A stretch of 64,000 nucleotides of DNA, from contig NZ_JANFQP010000004.1 of NCBI RefSeq assembly GCF_024436175.1, forward strand, positions 1-64,000. Reading direction: 5' to 3'. The DNA is from Kaistella montana (GTDB lineage: Bacteria > Bacteroidota > Bacteroidia > Flavobacteriales > Weeksellaceae). The translations under genes were made by a program, and so were the position numbers. The notes below the pieces were generated by a model. It was not told the DNA's origin and made no database searches. It worked only from the letters and a program-made list of their open reading frames with translations. Each line of letters starts with the position of its first letter. Positions within the stretch are counted from its first letter, which is position 1. Positions 17,679 through 27,126 of this stretch are shown piece by piece.

Positions 17679-19116
17679 CTTCGTTTTTCACTTGATCAAG
17701 ATTAATTCCCTGAGCTTTTAATATACCGGAAACTTTTACGGCATAGAACGCAAGATAAGCAAAACACAAAATGCCCACAATATAACTGAAATGAATATTG
17801 GTTATATCAGCTAAAGTTCCTTGAAGCCAAGAGATAATTCCGCCTCCCATAATCATCATAATCAAATATCCCGAACCTTGGTTGGTGTGTTTTCCTAAAC
17901 CATTAATCGCTAAAGCGAAAATACATGGCCAAAGAGTAGAGCAGAATAAACCTACACTTGTAAAGGCATAAACAGAAATCATTCCGGAAGTTAACATACC
18001 GATAAGCAAAGCCAAAATTCCCATTGAAGAGAAGATAAGGAGCATTCTTGCCGGATTTCCTTTACTTAAAATATCACAAGCAATCATTACCAAAATAATC
18101 ACTCCATAAACATAGAAATGAGTAAGATCGTGTTTCGCGATTGCATTGACCAAAAGGAAAACTCCAAAAGCAAGATAAGGAGCTAAAAATCTTAGGATTT
18201 TCTTAAAACCAGCACTTATATCAAAAGCTTCAACAGCACCAGTCCAACGACCGATCATCAATGAAGCCCAATAAAGTGATACATAAGGAGCAATATCTTT
18301 GGTTGCAAACCCTAATGATTTCTCCATGTATGCGGGTAAATTACTTGCTGTAGAAACCTCCACGCCAACATACACGAAAATGGCAATCATTCCCATTACC
18401 AGTTGAGGGTATTTTAAAGCAGAACTTCTGTGTTCCCCAACAACAGCATCTTCAGTATCTTCACTAATAGTAGGTGTAATTTGCGGAAGAGATGAAAACT
18501 TCAATAAAATTGCCACCAAAACAAACGCTGCTCCTAAAACCATATAAGGAATTTTCACCGATTCAATGCTTGCTTCGGTATTGGATGCAGTTGCGGAACC
18601 AAAAATAGCAAATGATACGATAAGCGGCCCGATAGTCGTTCCCAAATTATTGATTCCTCCCGCCATGGTAAGTCTTTGAGAGCCGGTTTCGGATGGACCT
18701 ACTTCAATTGCAAGTGGGTTAGCTACAATTTGTTGTAATGAAAAACCAAGTCCTAAAATAAACAAGCCGGTAATCATTAAAGGGAAAGAACCTAAATTCG
18801 CTGCGGGGTAGAACAATAAAGTTCCTGCTGCTGAAATTAAAAGTCCTGTAATTAACCCATTTTTGTAGCCGATTTTGTTGACCAAATCTTGTTTTATTGA
18901 TTTAGAAATAACCATGTAGATCAAAGAACCTACTGTATATGCTACATAAAATGCAACAGATACCAATTGGCTTTGACTTTGGGTAAGATCAAATGCTTTT
19001 TTGAAAACAGGAATTAAGATATCGTTGCTCGCTGCAACAAATCCCCAAAAGAAAAACACAGTAACCAGTGGAACGAATTGTCCCCAATTGGTTTGTTTAG
19101 AATAGTTTGTAGACAT
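17668..19116 (-). CDS. Sugar MFS transporter, FucP/GluP family
   Basis: This inner-membrane major-facilitator protein of 482 residues has about 12 hydrophobic helices. The N-terminal VTVFFFWGFVAASNDILIPVFKKAF and GLGFSLQQIVANPLAIEVGPSETGSQRLTMAGG regions, each recognisable in part, are diagnostic of the FucP/glucose-galactose transporter family; key polar residues are N and Q in the helix carrying QQIVANP. It most likely imports a hexose by proton symport. No sugar-catabolic gene lies next to it, so the exact sugar is open. Confidence 0.88.
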   Translation of the reverse strand: MSTNYSKQTNWGQFVPLVTVFFFWGFVAASNDILIPVFKKAFDLTQSQSQLVSVAFYVAYTVGSLIYMVISKSIKQDLVNKIGYKNGLITGLLISAAGTLLFYPAANLGSFPLMITGLFILGLGFSLQQIVANPLAIEVGPSETGSQRLTMAGGINNLGTTIGPLIVSFAIFGSATASNTEASIESVKIPYMVLGAAFVLVAILLKFSSLPQITPTISEDTEDAVVGEHRSSALKYPQLVMGMIAIFVYVGVEVSTASNLPAYMEKSLGFATKDIAPYVSLYWASLMIGRWTGAVEAFDISAGFKKILRFLAPYLAFGVFLLVNAIAKHDLTHFYVYGVIILVMIACDILSKGNPARMLLIFSSMGILALLIGMLTSGMISVYAFTSVGLFCSTLWPCIFALAINGLGKHTNQGSGYLIMMIMGGGIISWLQGTLADITNIHFSYIVGILCFAYLAFYAVKVSGILKAQGINLDQVKNEGGH

Positions 19117-19160
19117 ATTTGTTAATAATTTCTTAAAAACAAATATAACTATTTATTTTC

Positions 19161-19886
19161 TCAATTTGAGTTTTCCAGAACTTTTTTTATTTCGTTGTGG
19201 GCATACGCTTTCAATTCGGCAGTCGATTGATCTGGAGCCAGAATGTCGGTGAAATAAACTTTTACCTTCCCAGGATAACCTTTTGAATGATCAAACGGAA
19301 ACATTTCCTTTAAGCCAACAAAAGTGAAAACCGCCAAAGGAGAATGATGTTTCGAGGCTAAAATAAACGCTCCATCTTTGAAATAATCTAAAACAATCGA
19401 AGTGTCATCGGGAACGCCACCTTCCGGAAAAATAACGATACTTTGACCTTCTTCCATACGTTCGGCGCATCTGCGGTACACATCTGCACGACTTTTGGCA
19501 GAGCTTCGATCCACCATCACGCAAATTCTTTTATAAATTATTCCAAAAATCGGAATCTTCACCAGTTCTTTCTTTCCTACATAGCAAAGCGGATGGTGCG
19601 GCATCAAAATACAAGGAAGCATCACGTCCATAATCGAAGTATGGTTCGAAATGAAAACATATTGAGTGTTTTTGTCGATCTTTTTATCGGTGAGTTTTTT
19701 CAGTTCATACCGAAATCCCATTCCGTAAAACATACCGAAACACCAAATTCGGATGAATTTATAGGCGTATTTGTAATCTTTTTTTCTTATCGATAGCAGC
19801 AAAACCGGAATTCCCAGAATGATGGTAAGCACCGCTCCCAAAATAACCATCCATCCGCGCCATATATAATTCAAGATTTTTTTCAT
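19161..19886 (-). CDS. plsC: 1-acyl-sn-glycerol-3-phosphate acyltransferase (PlsC-like)
   Basis: This 241-residue membrane-associated enzyme acylates lysophosphatidic acid to phosphatidic acid in phospholipid synthesis. The catalytic NHTSIMDVML (H-x4-D) and the phosphate-binding FPEGGVP are present, in the right order. A hydrophobic N-terminal helix (WMVILGAVLTIILGIPVLLLS) anchors it to the inner membrane. It lies 26 bases downstream of the GtrA gene and 44 bases upstream of the MFS gene on the same strand. Confidence 0.88.
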   Translation of the reverse strand: MKKILNYIWRGWMVILGAVLTIILGIPVLLLSIRKKDYKYAYKFIRIWCFGMFYGMGFRYELKKLTDKKIDKNTQYVFISNHTSIMDVMLPCILMPHHPLCYVGKKELVKIPIFGIIYKRICVMVDRSSAKSRADVYRRCAERMEEGQSIVIFPEGGVPDDTSIVLDYFKDGAFILASKHHSPLAVFTFVGLKEMFPFDHSKGYPGKVKVYFTDILAPDQSTAELKAYAHNEIKKVLENSN

Positions 19887-19912
19887 ATAAAATTTTTCTT
19901 TTTCTGAGAAAA

Positions 19913-20371
19913 TCAGCCGTTAAAGATCACCTTCTTTTTTACCGTATAATTCAACATCGAAACCAATAATATTGCAGCAATTTTACTGATCATTTCTTGG
20001 CTGAAGACAAAAAATCCCACATTAATTACATCCGTAAATACAAAACGGAAGAACATCTGGAAAACAATCAAACTCAAAATGGTTGATAAAAAAGAAACCG
20101 ACATGAAATAGGCAAATTCCCTTCTTTTTGAATGTTTGCCTCGTTCAAAAACAAACCAAATACTCAGAAAATAATTGGTAATGATTCCACAACTTGTAGA
20201 AAAAATGTTGCTTAAAGGATAATGAATTCCATGAAAATTGTTTTCATGAATAAAAATCTGAGGCAAGTGCACACTCAGTATTTTGAAAGAGCCGATTTCA
20301 ACAATCGCGCTCAGCGCACCTGCAATGATGAAAAGCAAAACCTGTTTCTGTCTCAGTAAAAGTTCTTTCAT
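19913..20371 (-). CDS. GtrA family membrane protein
   Basis: This 152-residue protein has four predicted transmembrane helices and matches the GtrA layout: FIIAGALSAIVEIGSFKIL, then a second helix with CGIITNYFLSIWFVFERGKHSKRREFA and two C-terminal helices ending in a basic tail (KKKVIF). GtrA-type proteins are thought to translocate polyprenyl-linked sugars across the inner membrane. No glycosyltransferase is adjacent; the nearest partner gene is plsC. Confidence 0.85.
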   Translation of the reverse strand: MKELLLRQKQVLLFIIAGALSAIVEIGSFKILSVHLPQIFIHENNFHGIHYPLSNIFSTSCGIITNYFLSIWFVFERGKHSKRREFAYFMSVSFLSTILSLIVFQMFFRFVFTDVINVGFFVFSQEMISKIAAILLVSMLNYTVKKKVIFNG

Positions 20372-20587
20372 AGGATCTAATCACTGCAAATTTATAACTA
20401 TATGTTAAACAATTAGAATTCTTGTTAAAATATTTTTTTATTTCAGAAATATGTATAACTTTATTTTCCCAAATAAGAAATACATCCTGATAAAATTTTC
20501 ATTTTCAATTGGTTGTGAGAATGGTTTTTATCTTAAAACACCACATTGACCTATTTTTTTTCTTGATGACAACTAAAAACCAAACTC

Positions 20588-20839
20588 ATGAACCGACCTA
20601 GAAAGTACCGAAAATTCACTCCCCAACAACAGAAAATCGAAGCATTGGAAAAAAAAAGTCCATTGTTCAAAAGAATCTATTCAGAATATGAATTAATGTC
20701 TGATGAACTATGGGATTTAGAAAACAGTGATGTTACCAATATTCCTGACGATTTCCTCAACGCTGTAAAACTCCAAACTGAATATCTGGAAGATGAAATT
20801 GATGATTGGCTCCTTAATTTAGAGAATCCGATTCAGTAG
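20588..20839 (+). CDS. Small conserved-looking hypothetical protein
   Basis: The 83-residue protein starts with a basic stretch (MNRPRKYRKFTPQQQKIEALEKK) and ends in an acidic, helical part (LEDEIDDWLLNLENPIQ). It has no signal peptide, membrane segment or cysteines. I do not recognise a family. The frame is preceded by an A-rich start region like its neighbours and lies 93 bases before the tRNA nucleotidyltransferase gene. The 216 bases upstream hold nothing I recognise. Confidence 0.6.
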   Translation: MNRPRKYRKFTPQQQKIEALEKKSPLFKRIYSEYELMSDELWDLENSDVTNIPDDFLNAVKLQTEYLEDEIDDWLLNLENPIQ

Positions 20840-20892
20840 AATCATTTTTTTTGATTTAATAGAGCCGAAAAAGCCACTTTTTCTATTTTAAT

Positions 20893-20900
20893 TATCTTTG
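20893..20900 (+). promoter_or_regulatory. -7 box (TATCTTTG) of the tRNA nucleotidyltransferase gene
   Basis: TATCTTTG is an exact TAnnTTTG match, 31 bases before the start codon. No TTG lies at the usual spacing. Confidence 0.5.
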
Positions 20901-20931
20901 CAGAAATTTCCGGAATTCGGATTTCCAAAGT

Positions 20932-22353
20932 ATGCTGATCAACCTTACCCAAAATAGAAATTTCAAATTATTCAAAACCCTTTCAGAAGTTGCAGAACAC
21001 AACAACCAAACCGTTTACATCGTAGGCGGCTACGTTCGTGATTTGCTCATGAAAAGGAAAGTTCCCACCGATATCGATTTTGTAACCGAAGGAAGCGGAA
21101 TCAATTTGGCGCGTGCTGCAGCGAATGAAATCAATCCAAAATTGAAAGTTTCTGTTTTCAAAAATTACGGAACCGCAATGTTCAAACACGAAGGTTTGGA
21201 GCTGGAATTTGTGGGGGCCCGAAAAGAAAGTTACGCCGAAAATTCCCGAAAACCATCGGTAGAAACCGGAACTTTGGAAGATGACCAAAAACGTAGAGAT
21301 TTCACCATCAACGCATTGGCGATTTCCTTAAATAAAGACAATTTCGGGGAATTGATTGATCCTTTCGATGGTATTTCCGACATTGAGAAAAAAATCATCC
21401 GAACACCGCTGGAACCCAGCCAAACCTATTCCGACGATCCTTTGCGAATGATGAGAGCGATTCGATTTGCTTCCACTTTAAATTTTAAAATCGAAGAAAA
21501 TTCACTTCAAGCGATTCAAAAAGAAGCGGAAAGAATCAAAATTGTTTCCATGGAAAGAATTATGGTAGAATTCAACAAAATTATGCTTTCTGAAAAACCG
21601 TCAATTGGACTGAAACTGCTTGAAGAAACAGGACTTTTGCCAATAATTATTCCTGAATTGACCGCGTTGAGAGGTATCGAAGAAGTGGAAGGACAAACGC
21701 ATAAAGACAATTTCTGGCATACGCTGGAAGTGGTTGACAATATTTCGGAAAATACCGAAAATCTGTGGCTTCGCTGGGCGGCTTTGCTTCACGATATCGG
21801 AAAAGCACCGACCAAAAAATTCGTGGAAGGAACCGGCTGGACTTTTCATGGACACGAATTTTTGGGATCAAAAATGGTGAAAAGTCTTTTCTACCGACTG
21901 AAATTACCGATGGGGAGCGATATGAAGTATGTACAAAAAATGGTTAAACTTTCGTCACGACCGATTGCATTAATCGACGATGGAACTTCGGATTCGGCGC
22001 TTCGACGATTGCTTTTTGATTCTGGTGATGATTTGGAGGATCTTTTCACACTTTGCAAAGCTGATATTACCACGAAAAATGCTTCAAAACAGCAAAAATT
22101 CAAAAAGAATTTTGAATATGTTGCGTTGAAAATAAAGGAAGTTGAAGAAAAAGATCAAGTTCGGAACTTCCAACCGCCGATTTCTGGAGAGGAAATTATG
22201 GAGCTTTTCAACCTGAAACCCGGAAGAGAAATCGGAATTTTAAAGGAAAAAGTGAAAGAAGCGATCTTGGAAGGTGAAATCGAAAATGATAAAGACCAAG
22301 CCCGAAATTTCGTCATCAAAGAAGCGGAAATATTAGGATTGAAGCCTGCTTAA
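20932..22353 (+). CDS. cca: CCA-adding tRNA nucleotidyltransferase with HD domain
   Basis: The 473-residue cytosolic enzyme adds or repairs the 3' CCA of tRNAs, which fits the absence of an encoded CCA in the tRNA at 16207-16280. The polymerase head shows VGGYVRDLLMKRKVPTDIDFV (GG and DxD), then RRDFTINALA and the RxxR-type DDPLRMMRAIRFA. The second half carries an HD phosphohydrolase domain with AALLHDIGKAPTK. Class II bacterial enzymes of this type have this two-domain form. Head-domain specificity (A only versus CCA) cannot be decided by eye. Confidence 0.93.
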   Translation: MLINLTQNRNFKLFKTLSEVAEHNNQTVYIVGGYVRDLLMKRKVPTDIDFVTEGSGINLARAAANEINPKLKVSVFKNYGTAMFKHEGLELEFVGARKESYAENSRKPSVETGTLEDDQKRRDFTINALAISLNKDNFGELIDPFDGISDIEKKIIRTPLEPSQTYSDDPLRMMRAIRFASTLNFKIEENSLQAIQKEAERIKIVSMERIMVEFNKIMLSEKPSIGLKLLEETGLLPIIIPELTALRGIEEVEGQTHKDNFWHTLEVVDNISENTENLWLRWAALLHDIGKAPTKKFVEGTGWTFHGHEFLGSKMVKSLFYRLKLPMGSDMKYVQKMVKLSSRPIALIDDGTSDSALRRLLFDSGDDLEDLFTLCKADITTKNASKQQKFKKNFEYVALKIKEVEEKDQVRNFQPPISGEEIMELFNLKPGREIGILKEKVKEAILEGEIENDKDQARNFVIKEAEILGLKPA

Positions 22354-22535
22354 GTAAAGCGATTTTTTTTTAACACAAAAGATTTAACAAAGAATAATGA
22401 CTTTAGAAAGTAATTCAAAAAAATGAAAAAGTAGAAATTCTTATCGATTAATCGTTTTGCAAACTTTTGAATAACTTAAAAAAGCTTTTGCGCCTTTTGC
22501 GGTTACAATTTACATTTAATAAAGTCAAAACAAAA

Positions 22536-22568
22536 ACGGGCGCAAGAAAATTGCACCCGTTTTTTTTT
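22536..22568. terminator. Bidirectional terminator between cca and the B12 receptor
   Basis: ACGGGCGCAA (22536-22545) and TTGCACCCGT (22551-22560) form a stem with one mismatch, flanked by A-runs and T-runs on both sides. The 180 bases before it hold only AT-rich sequence. Confidence 0.75.
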
Positions 22569-22588
22569 AACAATAAAAACCTTAAAAT

Positions 22589-24502
22589 TTAGAATTTATA
22601 ATTCACGCCAAACGTGTAATTTCTTGGTTTTGTGGTGAATCCAACTACATCAACATAAGAAGTATTGAAGAGATTTCCAATATTCAAATAACTTTCAATT
22701 TTTGAATTGATTTTCTGATTAATGTTCAAATTAAAGAGATTATAACTCTCTAAATCCACTTTATCAACTGAAAAAGTCGCTGAATTGTAGTAAGAATCTG
22801 TTCTTTTTGAAACAAATTGATGGCTCAAATTAATTCTTGTGGAAGTAAACGGAAGGATTTCGAGGTAAGAATTGACGCGCTGTTTCGGTTGTCGCAACAT
22901 GGTTTCTTCTTTATCTTTTTCCACAAAACTGAAATTTCCACCGAAATTGATCATTTCGTTTAATTTGTATTTCAATGCAAGTTCAAAACCTTTCACTTTA
23001 TTATCACCAACATTTTTAAATTGACCCGCAAAAGTGGTAAAATCTACCGTTTCGTAGGCAAAAGCATCTTCTTCTGATCTTTGGAAAAGACTTGCATTAA
23101 AGACAATACTTTGGTCTTTTTTGCCTAAACTCAAATCGATTTCATGGGAAGAATTGGTTTCAGGTTTCAGGTCGAAATTGGCTAAAACATAAGGTAATGA
23201 GCCATAATTTTGATAAAGCGTCGGTGCAATAAATGCCGTGGAATAGGAATATCCAACTTTGAAATACAATGTCTCCAATTCCTTTAAAACATAAGGATTA
23301 ATGCTGTAAACCCAATGATTTCCGAATTTGGAATGATCGGTCATTCTGGCTCCCGCATCTAGATTCAGAAATTGATATTTCAAATTTACATTAGCAAAAG
23401 CATCGAATGTGTTGATTTTGGTATCGTCTCTTTTTAAATCTTCAACCAAAGAAGTTCCGCCCCAAGGAAGTGATTTTGCTCCCATTTTTTGGTCTTCATA
23501 CTGAATTCCGGCGGTGAAACTTACGTTTTCGGAAATTTTATAATGGTTAAACAATTCAGTGAAAAAATTGCGTCCGGTGTAGGAAAATTGGTCTTGATAT
23601 TCGTTGCCAACGAAGTTTTGTCCCAATCTTTCATTCCCTGAAAATCTTGTGTTTAAAGTGATTTCGCCGTTTTTGTATTTGTAATTTGCATTACCGCCGA
23701 TATAACTTTGTTGGTCATCAGAACGGTATTTTCCGTCGGTGAAAGCACCTTCGTCATAACTGAAAAGATGATGATTCCAGCCTCCGTTGATGTTGATATT
23801 GAAGTTTTCAGTGGTGTAACCGAAATTTGCATTGATGTTTTGCTTTTCAAAACCATCTTTTTCGAAATTTTCGCCTTCTGCGGAAGAAAGTCCTTGCGAT
23901 TTTTCGTTAAAACCTGAAACTTGATAATTGAATTGATTGATTTTTCCTTTAACCAAAGCATTTTGCGCAAAGGTTGAAAAAGATCCGGCTCTCGCTCCTA
24001 GAACACCTTCAATCTTTTTAGTTGAAGATTTTTTGGTGGTAATATTGATGACAGAAACCGTCGCATTACTTCCGTAAAGTACCGAAGAAGCGCCGTTCAA
24101 AATTTCCAGACTTTCAATATTTTCTAGAGCAATCAACCTTAAATCTGAAACCACATAATCGTTTCCTGTAACGTCTTTCAACGGAATTCCATCGATCAAA
24201 ATCAATACATTTGCACTTTTTCCGCCGCGTATTTTCAACGACTTAGGTTCCTGGTTGTTGTTTTGGTTTCCACTGATTTGAAAACCTGCAAGTTGGTTCA
24301 GAACGTTTGGAAGATCCTGACCTTTGTATTTTTCCAGGTCTTTTCCGGTAATTAGCTGTACATTTTTTCCGGTTTTGTAGAGCTGTTGTTTGGTTTTGGA
24401 GGCAATGGTGATTTCCTCGATTTGGGTTTCGTTTTCTTGTTGTGCAAAAATGTTTGAACTTACGACAAGCATTGCTCCAACAAAAATTAATCTTTTTTTC
24501 AT
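22589..24502 (-). CDS. btuB: TonB-dependent outer-membrane receptor, BtuB-like (cobalamin uptake)
   Basis: The 637-residue protein has a signal peptide (MKKRLIFVGAMLVVSSNIFAQ), a short TonB-box-like region, a plug domain with LPNVLNQLAGFQISGNQ, LKIRGGKSANVLILIDGIPL and NASSVLYGSNATVSVINI-type segments (the last reads GASSVLYGSNATVSVINITT), then a 22-strand barrel ending in Phe (TFGVNYKF). The specificity is inferred from the cobalamin riboswitch in its leader, which is strong evidence that it imports vitamin B12 or a related corrinoid across the outer membrane, driven by TonB-ExbBD. No other B12 gene is adjacent. Confidence 0.9.
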   Translation of the reverse strand: MKKRLIFVGAMLVVSSNIFAQQENETQIEEITIASKTKQQLYKTGKNVQLITGKDLEKYKGQDLPNVLNQLAGFQISGNQNNNQEPKSLKIRGGKSANVLILIDGIPLKDVTGNDYVVSDLRLIALENIESLEILNGASSVLYGSNATVSVINITTKKSSTKKIEGVLGARAGSFSTFAQNALVKGKINQFNYQVSGFNEKSQGLSSAEGENFEKDGFEKQNINANFGYTTENFNININGGWNHHLFSYDEGAFTDGKYRSDDQQSYIGGNANYKYKNGEITLNTRFSGNERLGQNFVGNEYQDQFSYTGRNFFTELFNHYKISENVSFTAGIQYEDQKMGAKSLPWGGTSLVEDLKRDDTKINTFDAFANVNLKYQFLNLDAGARMTDHSKFGNHWVYSINPYVLKELETLYFKVGYSYSTAFIAPTLYQNYGSLPYVLANFDLKPETNSSHEIDLSLGKKDQSIVFNASLFQRSEEDAFAYETVDFTTFAGQFKNVGDNKVKGFELALKYKLNEMINFGGNFSFVEKDKEETMLRQPKQRVNSYLEILPFTSTRINLSHQFVSKRTDSYYNSATFSVDKVDLESYNLFNLNINQKINSKIESYLNIGNLFNTSYVDVVGFTTKPRNYTFGVNYKF

Positions 24503-24613
24503 TAAAAATTAAATTGAGTTAAGAATTTACTTATCGGAAAAATGTAGGTAAAAGTACTGAACAGAACATTCAGCAATTCACGACTCTTCCTCCGAAAGCG
24601 TTTAATAAACGTT

Positions 24614-24749
24614 CTTTTAGCAAGGTCTCCTGACTTTCACATTGTTTCACCTTCCCGTTTCCAGTGGTTTTTTTTGAAACAATTTTTTTATTGTGATTTA
24701 CAGTTGCGGGGACAGTTTGTGATTTGCGCACAATTCCCTTTTCTAAAAG
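24614..24749 (-). ncRNA. Cobalamin riboswitch
   Basis: Read on the minus strand, the leader contains the ordered cobalamin elements: AAGGGAA, GTGCGCAAATC, CTGTCCCCGCAACTGTAA, CACTGGAAACGGGAAGG and the B12 box GTCAGGAGACC (complement of 24624-24634). The closing P1 helix is perfect: CTTTTAG (24749-24743) with CTAAAAG (24620-24614). A small hairpin, CGTTT-ATT-AAACG (24610-24598), follows directly and may be part of the expression platform. The receptor start is about 110 bases downstream. Binding of adenosyl- or hydroxocobalamin is expected to shut the receptor gene off. Confidence 0.95.
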
Positions 24750-24754
24750 TGGTG

Positions 24755-24785
24755 CAAATGTACTGTTTTTGTGCTGATATTTCAA
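24755..24785 (-). promoter_or_regulatory. Promoter of the riboswitch-btuB transcript (TTG-N20-TACATTTG)
   Basis: On the minus strand TTG (24785-24783) is followed after 20 bases by TACATTTG (24762-24755), matching the flavobacterial consensus. Transcription would start just before the P1 helix of the riboswitch. Confidence 0.8.
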
Positions 24786-24802
24786 GAACAGCGGCAAAAA
24801 AG

Positions 24803-24830
24803 AAACCCGAAAAAATTTTCGGGTTTTGTA
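24803..24830 (-). terminator. Terminator after ppk1
   Basis: AAACCCGAAAA pairs with TTTTCGGGTTT (24804-24825) immediately after the ppk1 stop, with T-runs downstream on the minus strand. It separates ppk1 from the riboswitch promoter. Confidence 0.75.
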
Positions 24831-24834
24831 TTTT

Positions 24835-26904
24835 TTATTCTTTCGGAACTTTATTTTTCAAATAATGATAAGTTTCTATTTGCGAGCGAATTTCTTTGTT
24901 ATCGGTGCTCACATACTCATTTCGTAGTTTTTTATCGAGAATTCTGGCTTTTACATTGTCGCTCAACTGAATTTCGAGGATGTCTTTTAGCTCTTTTTTC
25001 AGGTTTTTCTGAGTGATTTTTGCGGCAGCTTCGATTCGGTGATCGAGGTTTCGCGTCATCCAATCGGCGGAAGAAATGTATAGATCTTCGGCGCCTTTAT
25101 GGTAGAAATACATTACCCGCGCGTGTTCCAAATATTCATCCACTATGCTTATCGCTTTTATTTTTTCTTTAAATTCCTTTTGATTTACTGCACAATAAAT
25201 TCCTCGTACGATCAATCTGATATTCACGCCGGCTGTTGCGGCTTCATATAGTTTTTCGATTAAGGTACGGTCGCTCAGGGAATTGGTTTTAATGATCATT
25301 TCGGATCTACGGCCGGCTTTGGCTTCTTCAATTTCGCGGTCGATATGAGCAATGATTTTTTCACGCATAAATTGCGGACAAATGAGAAGTTTCTTGCACG
25401 ACTTCAAGGTTGGCAAAATATCTTCTTTTGGCTTTCGTAGAACGTGGAAAATTTTATTAATGTCTGCCATAACTCCTCTGTCAGAAGTCATCAACAAATG
25501 GTCTCCGTAGATTTTTGCCGTTTTCTCGTTGAAGTTTCCGGTACTTACAAATCCGTATTGAATGGTTTTGTTATGCGCTCTTTTCTTGATGACACAAAGC
25601 TTTGCATGCACTTTTTTATTAGGAATTCCGACCAATACTTTCACGCCTTCCTGTTCCAGAATTTCCTTCCAAACCAAGTTGCTTTCTTCATCGAATCGGG
25701 CGCGAAGTTCTACCATTACGGTCACATCTTTTCCGTTTCGGGCTGCATTGATTAAAGCATTGATGATTTTCGAGTTGCTCGCCAATCGGTAAGCAGTAAT
25801 TTGTATGGTTTTCACATCAGGATCCATCGCAGATTCCCGCAACAAATCAATAACTGGATTGAATTTGTGATACGGAAAAGTAAGCAAAACATCAGTTTTC
25901 TGAATCACATCTGTTACACGTTTTCCGATGAATTCCGGGTGGTCGAAAGAGGTTCTTTCTTCCGGTTTTGTATAAGTTTTGAAAACGTCCGGAAAATCCA
26001 TAAAATGTCTGAAATTATGAATTTTTCCACCAGGAATAATGCTGTCTTTCTTGGATAAGTTCAGTTTTCGGATTAGGAATTCTATTAAAGATTTATCCAT
26101 GTCTTTATCGAAAACAAAACGGGTGGGTTTCCCTTTTCTTCGGGATTTAATGCCTTTTTCGATCTTTTCGGCGAGGGTAGTTTTGATGTCATTATCCAAA
26201 TCAAATTCTGCATCTTTGGTTACTTTAAAACAGTGCGCCGAAAATTCATCATAACCAAAATAGGAGAAAATATGCGGCAAATTGAAGGTGATAACATCTT
26301 CCAAAAGCATTACGTTTTTTTCGTTTTGATTTTCAGAAGGAAGCAAAACAAATCTTCCGATTTCCCTGGAGGGAATTTCGATAATGGCGAATTTGGTTTC
26401 GTATAAGAAATCTTTTCTGCGCATCGCTATACCGAGATACAGCGATTTGTCCCTTAAATAGGGCATTGGTGAATTGTCATGAAGCAAAATCGGAATCACG
26501 TTGCTTTCCACCATTTCGTCGAAGTATTGCTGTACAAATGATTTTTGCTCTGCAGTAAGATTGTTGGCAGTTTTAATGAAGATATTCTGATCCGCCATTT
26601 CCAGCTGAATTTTCTTCCAGGTTTTGTTGAAATCTTGTTGTTGCTTAATCACCACTTCGTTGATTCGCTGTAAGATTTTGGTAGGTTGCTGGTAGAAAGA
26701 TTCGGAAATGTATTTGCTCTTGAAATCCATTGCACGTTTTAATCCAGCGACTCTTACCCGGAAAAATTCATCCAAATTATTCGAAAAAATTCCTAGAAAA
26801 CGGATTCGCAAGTGGAGTGGCACGTTTTCATCCATTGCTTCTTGCAAAACTCTTTCGTTGAAGGCTAGCCAAGTTACATCTCTTGGATTAAACTGATTCG
26901 ACAT
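24835..26904 (-). CDS. ppk1: Polyphosphate kinase 1
   Basis: PPK1 reversibly makes polyphosphate from ATP. The 689-residue cytosolic or membrane-associated protein has the four PPK1 domains: the N-terminal helical domain begins with FNPRDVTWLAFNERVLQEA and LGIFSNNLDEFFRVRVAG. The catalytic part includes the histidine of VHAKLCVIKKR, the segment FVSTGNFNEKTAKIYGDHLLMTS and the phosphate-binding IVRGIYCAVN. The length is normal. An exopolyphosphatase-type gene lies 36 kb away (62620), so both synthesis and breakdown are encoded in the window, though not together. Confidence 0.96.
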   Translation of the reverse strand: MSNQFNPRDVTWLAFNERVLQEAMDENVPLHLRIRFLGIFSNNLDEFFRVRVAGLKRAMDFKSKYISESFYQQPTKILQRINEVVIKQQQDFNKTWKKIQLEMADQNIFIKTANNLTAEQKSFVQQYFDEMVESNVIPILLHDNSPMPYLRDKSLYLGIAMRRKDFLYETKFAIIEIPSREIGRFVLLPSENQNEKNVMLLEDVITFNLPHIFSYFGYDEFSAHCFKVTKDAEFDLDNDIKTTLAEKIEKGIKSRRKGKPTRFVFDKDMDKSLIEFLIRKLNLSKKDSIIPGGKIHNFRHFMDFPDVFKTYTKPEERTSFDHPEFIGKRVTDVIQKTDVLLTFPYHKFNPVIDLLRESAMDPDVKTIQITAYRLASNSKIINALINAARNGKDVTVMVELRARFDEESNLVWKEILEQEGVKVLVGIPNKKVHAKLCVIKKRAHNKTIQYGFVSTGNFNEKTAKIYGDHLLMTSDRGVMADINKIFHVLRKPKEDILPTLKSCKKLLICPQFMREKIIAHIDREIEEAKAGRRSEMIIKTNSLSDRTLIEKLYEAATAGVNIRLIVRGIYCAVNQKEFKEKIKAISIVDEYLEHARVMYFYHKGAEDLYISSADWMTRNLDHRIEAAAKITQKNLKKELKDILEIQLSDNVKARILDKKLRNEYVSTDNKEIRSQIETYHYLKNKVPKE

Positions 26905-27045
26905 GGTAATTGATGAAATTATGATTTGGTCAAAAATAAGAATTTTAAGTCATAATAAATATTGTCATTTACAATAAAAAATCGTTAAATCGTATTGATA
27001 GGGCCACTAATTAACTGTTTTCGAAAGGTGAGAACGGTGAGACTA

Positions 27046-27086
27046 TGTCAATTTGTCATGTTTTTTGTCTTGGTACAAAATTGGAG
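27046..27086 (+). promoter_or_regulatory. Possible heat-shock type control region of dnaK
   Basis: Two TGTCA words (27046-27050 and 27054-27058) precede TTGGTAC-N4-TTGG (27070-27084), which loosely resembles a sigma-54 -24/-12 element but with GG instead of GC at -12 and spacing one base short. No TAnnTTTG box is seen in the 220-base upstream region. The assignment is tentative. Confidence 0.3.
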
Positions 27087-27126
27087 AAACTCAGTTTGTA
27101 AATTTTAAATTAAAAAAAATAAAAAT

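Noticed and set aside
24570-24797. A 75-codon minus-strand frame upstream of the TonB receptor
   Set aside because: The DNA is the cobalamin riboswitch, with all conserved elements and a perfect P1 helix. A protein reading is not needed.
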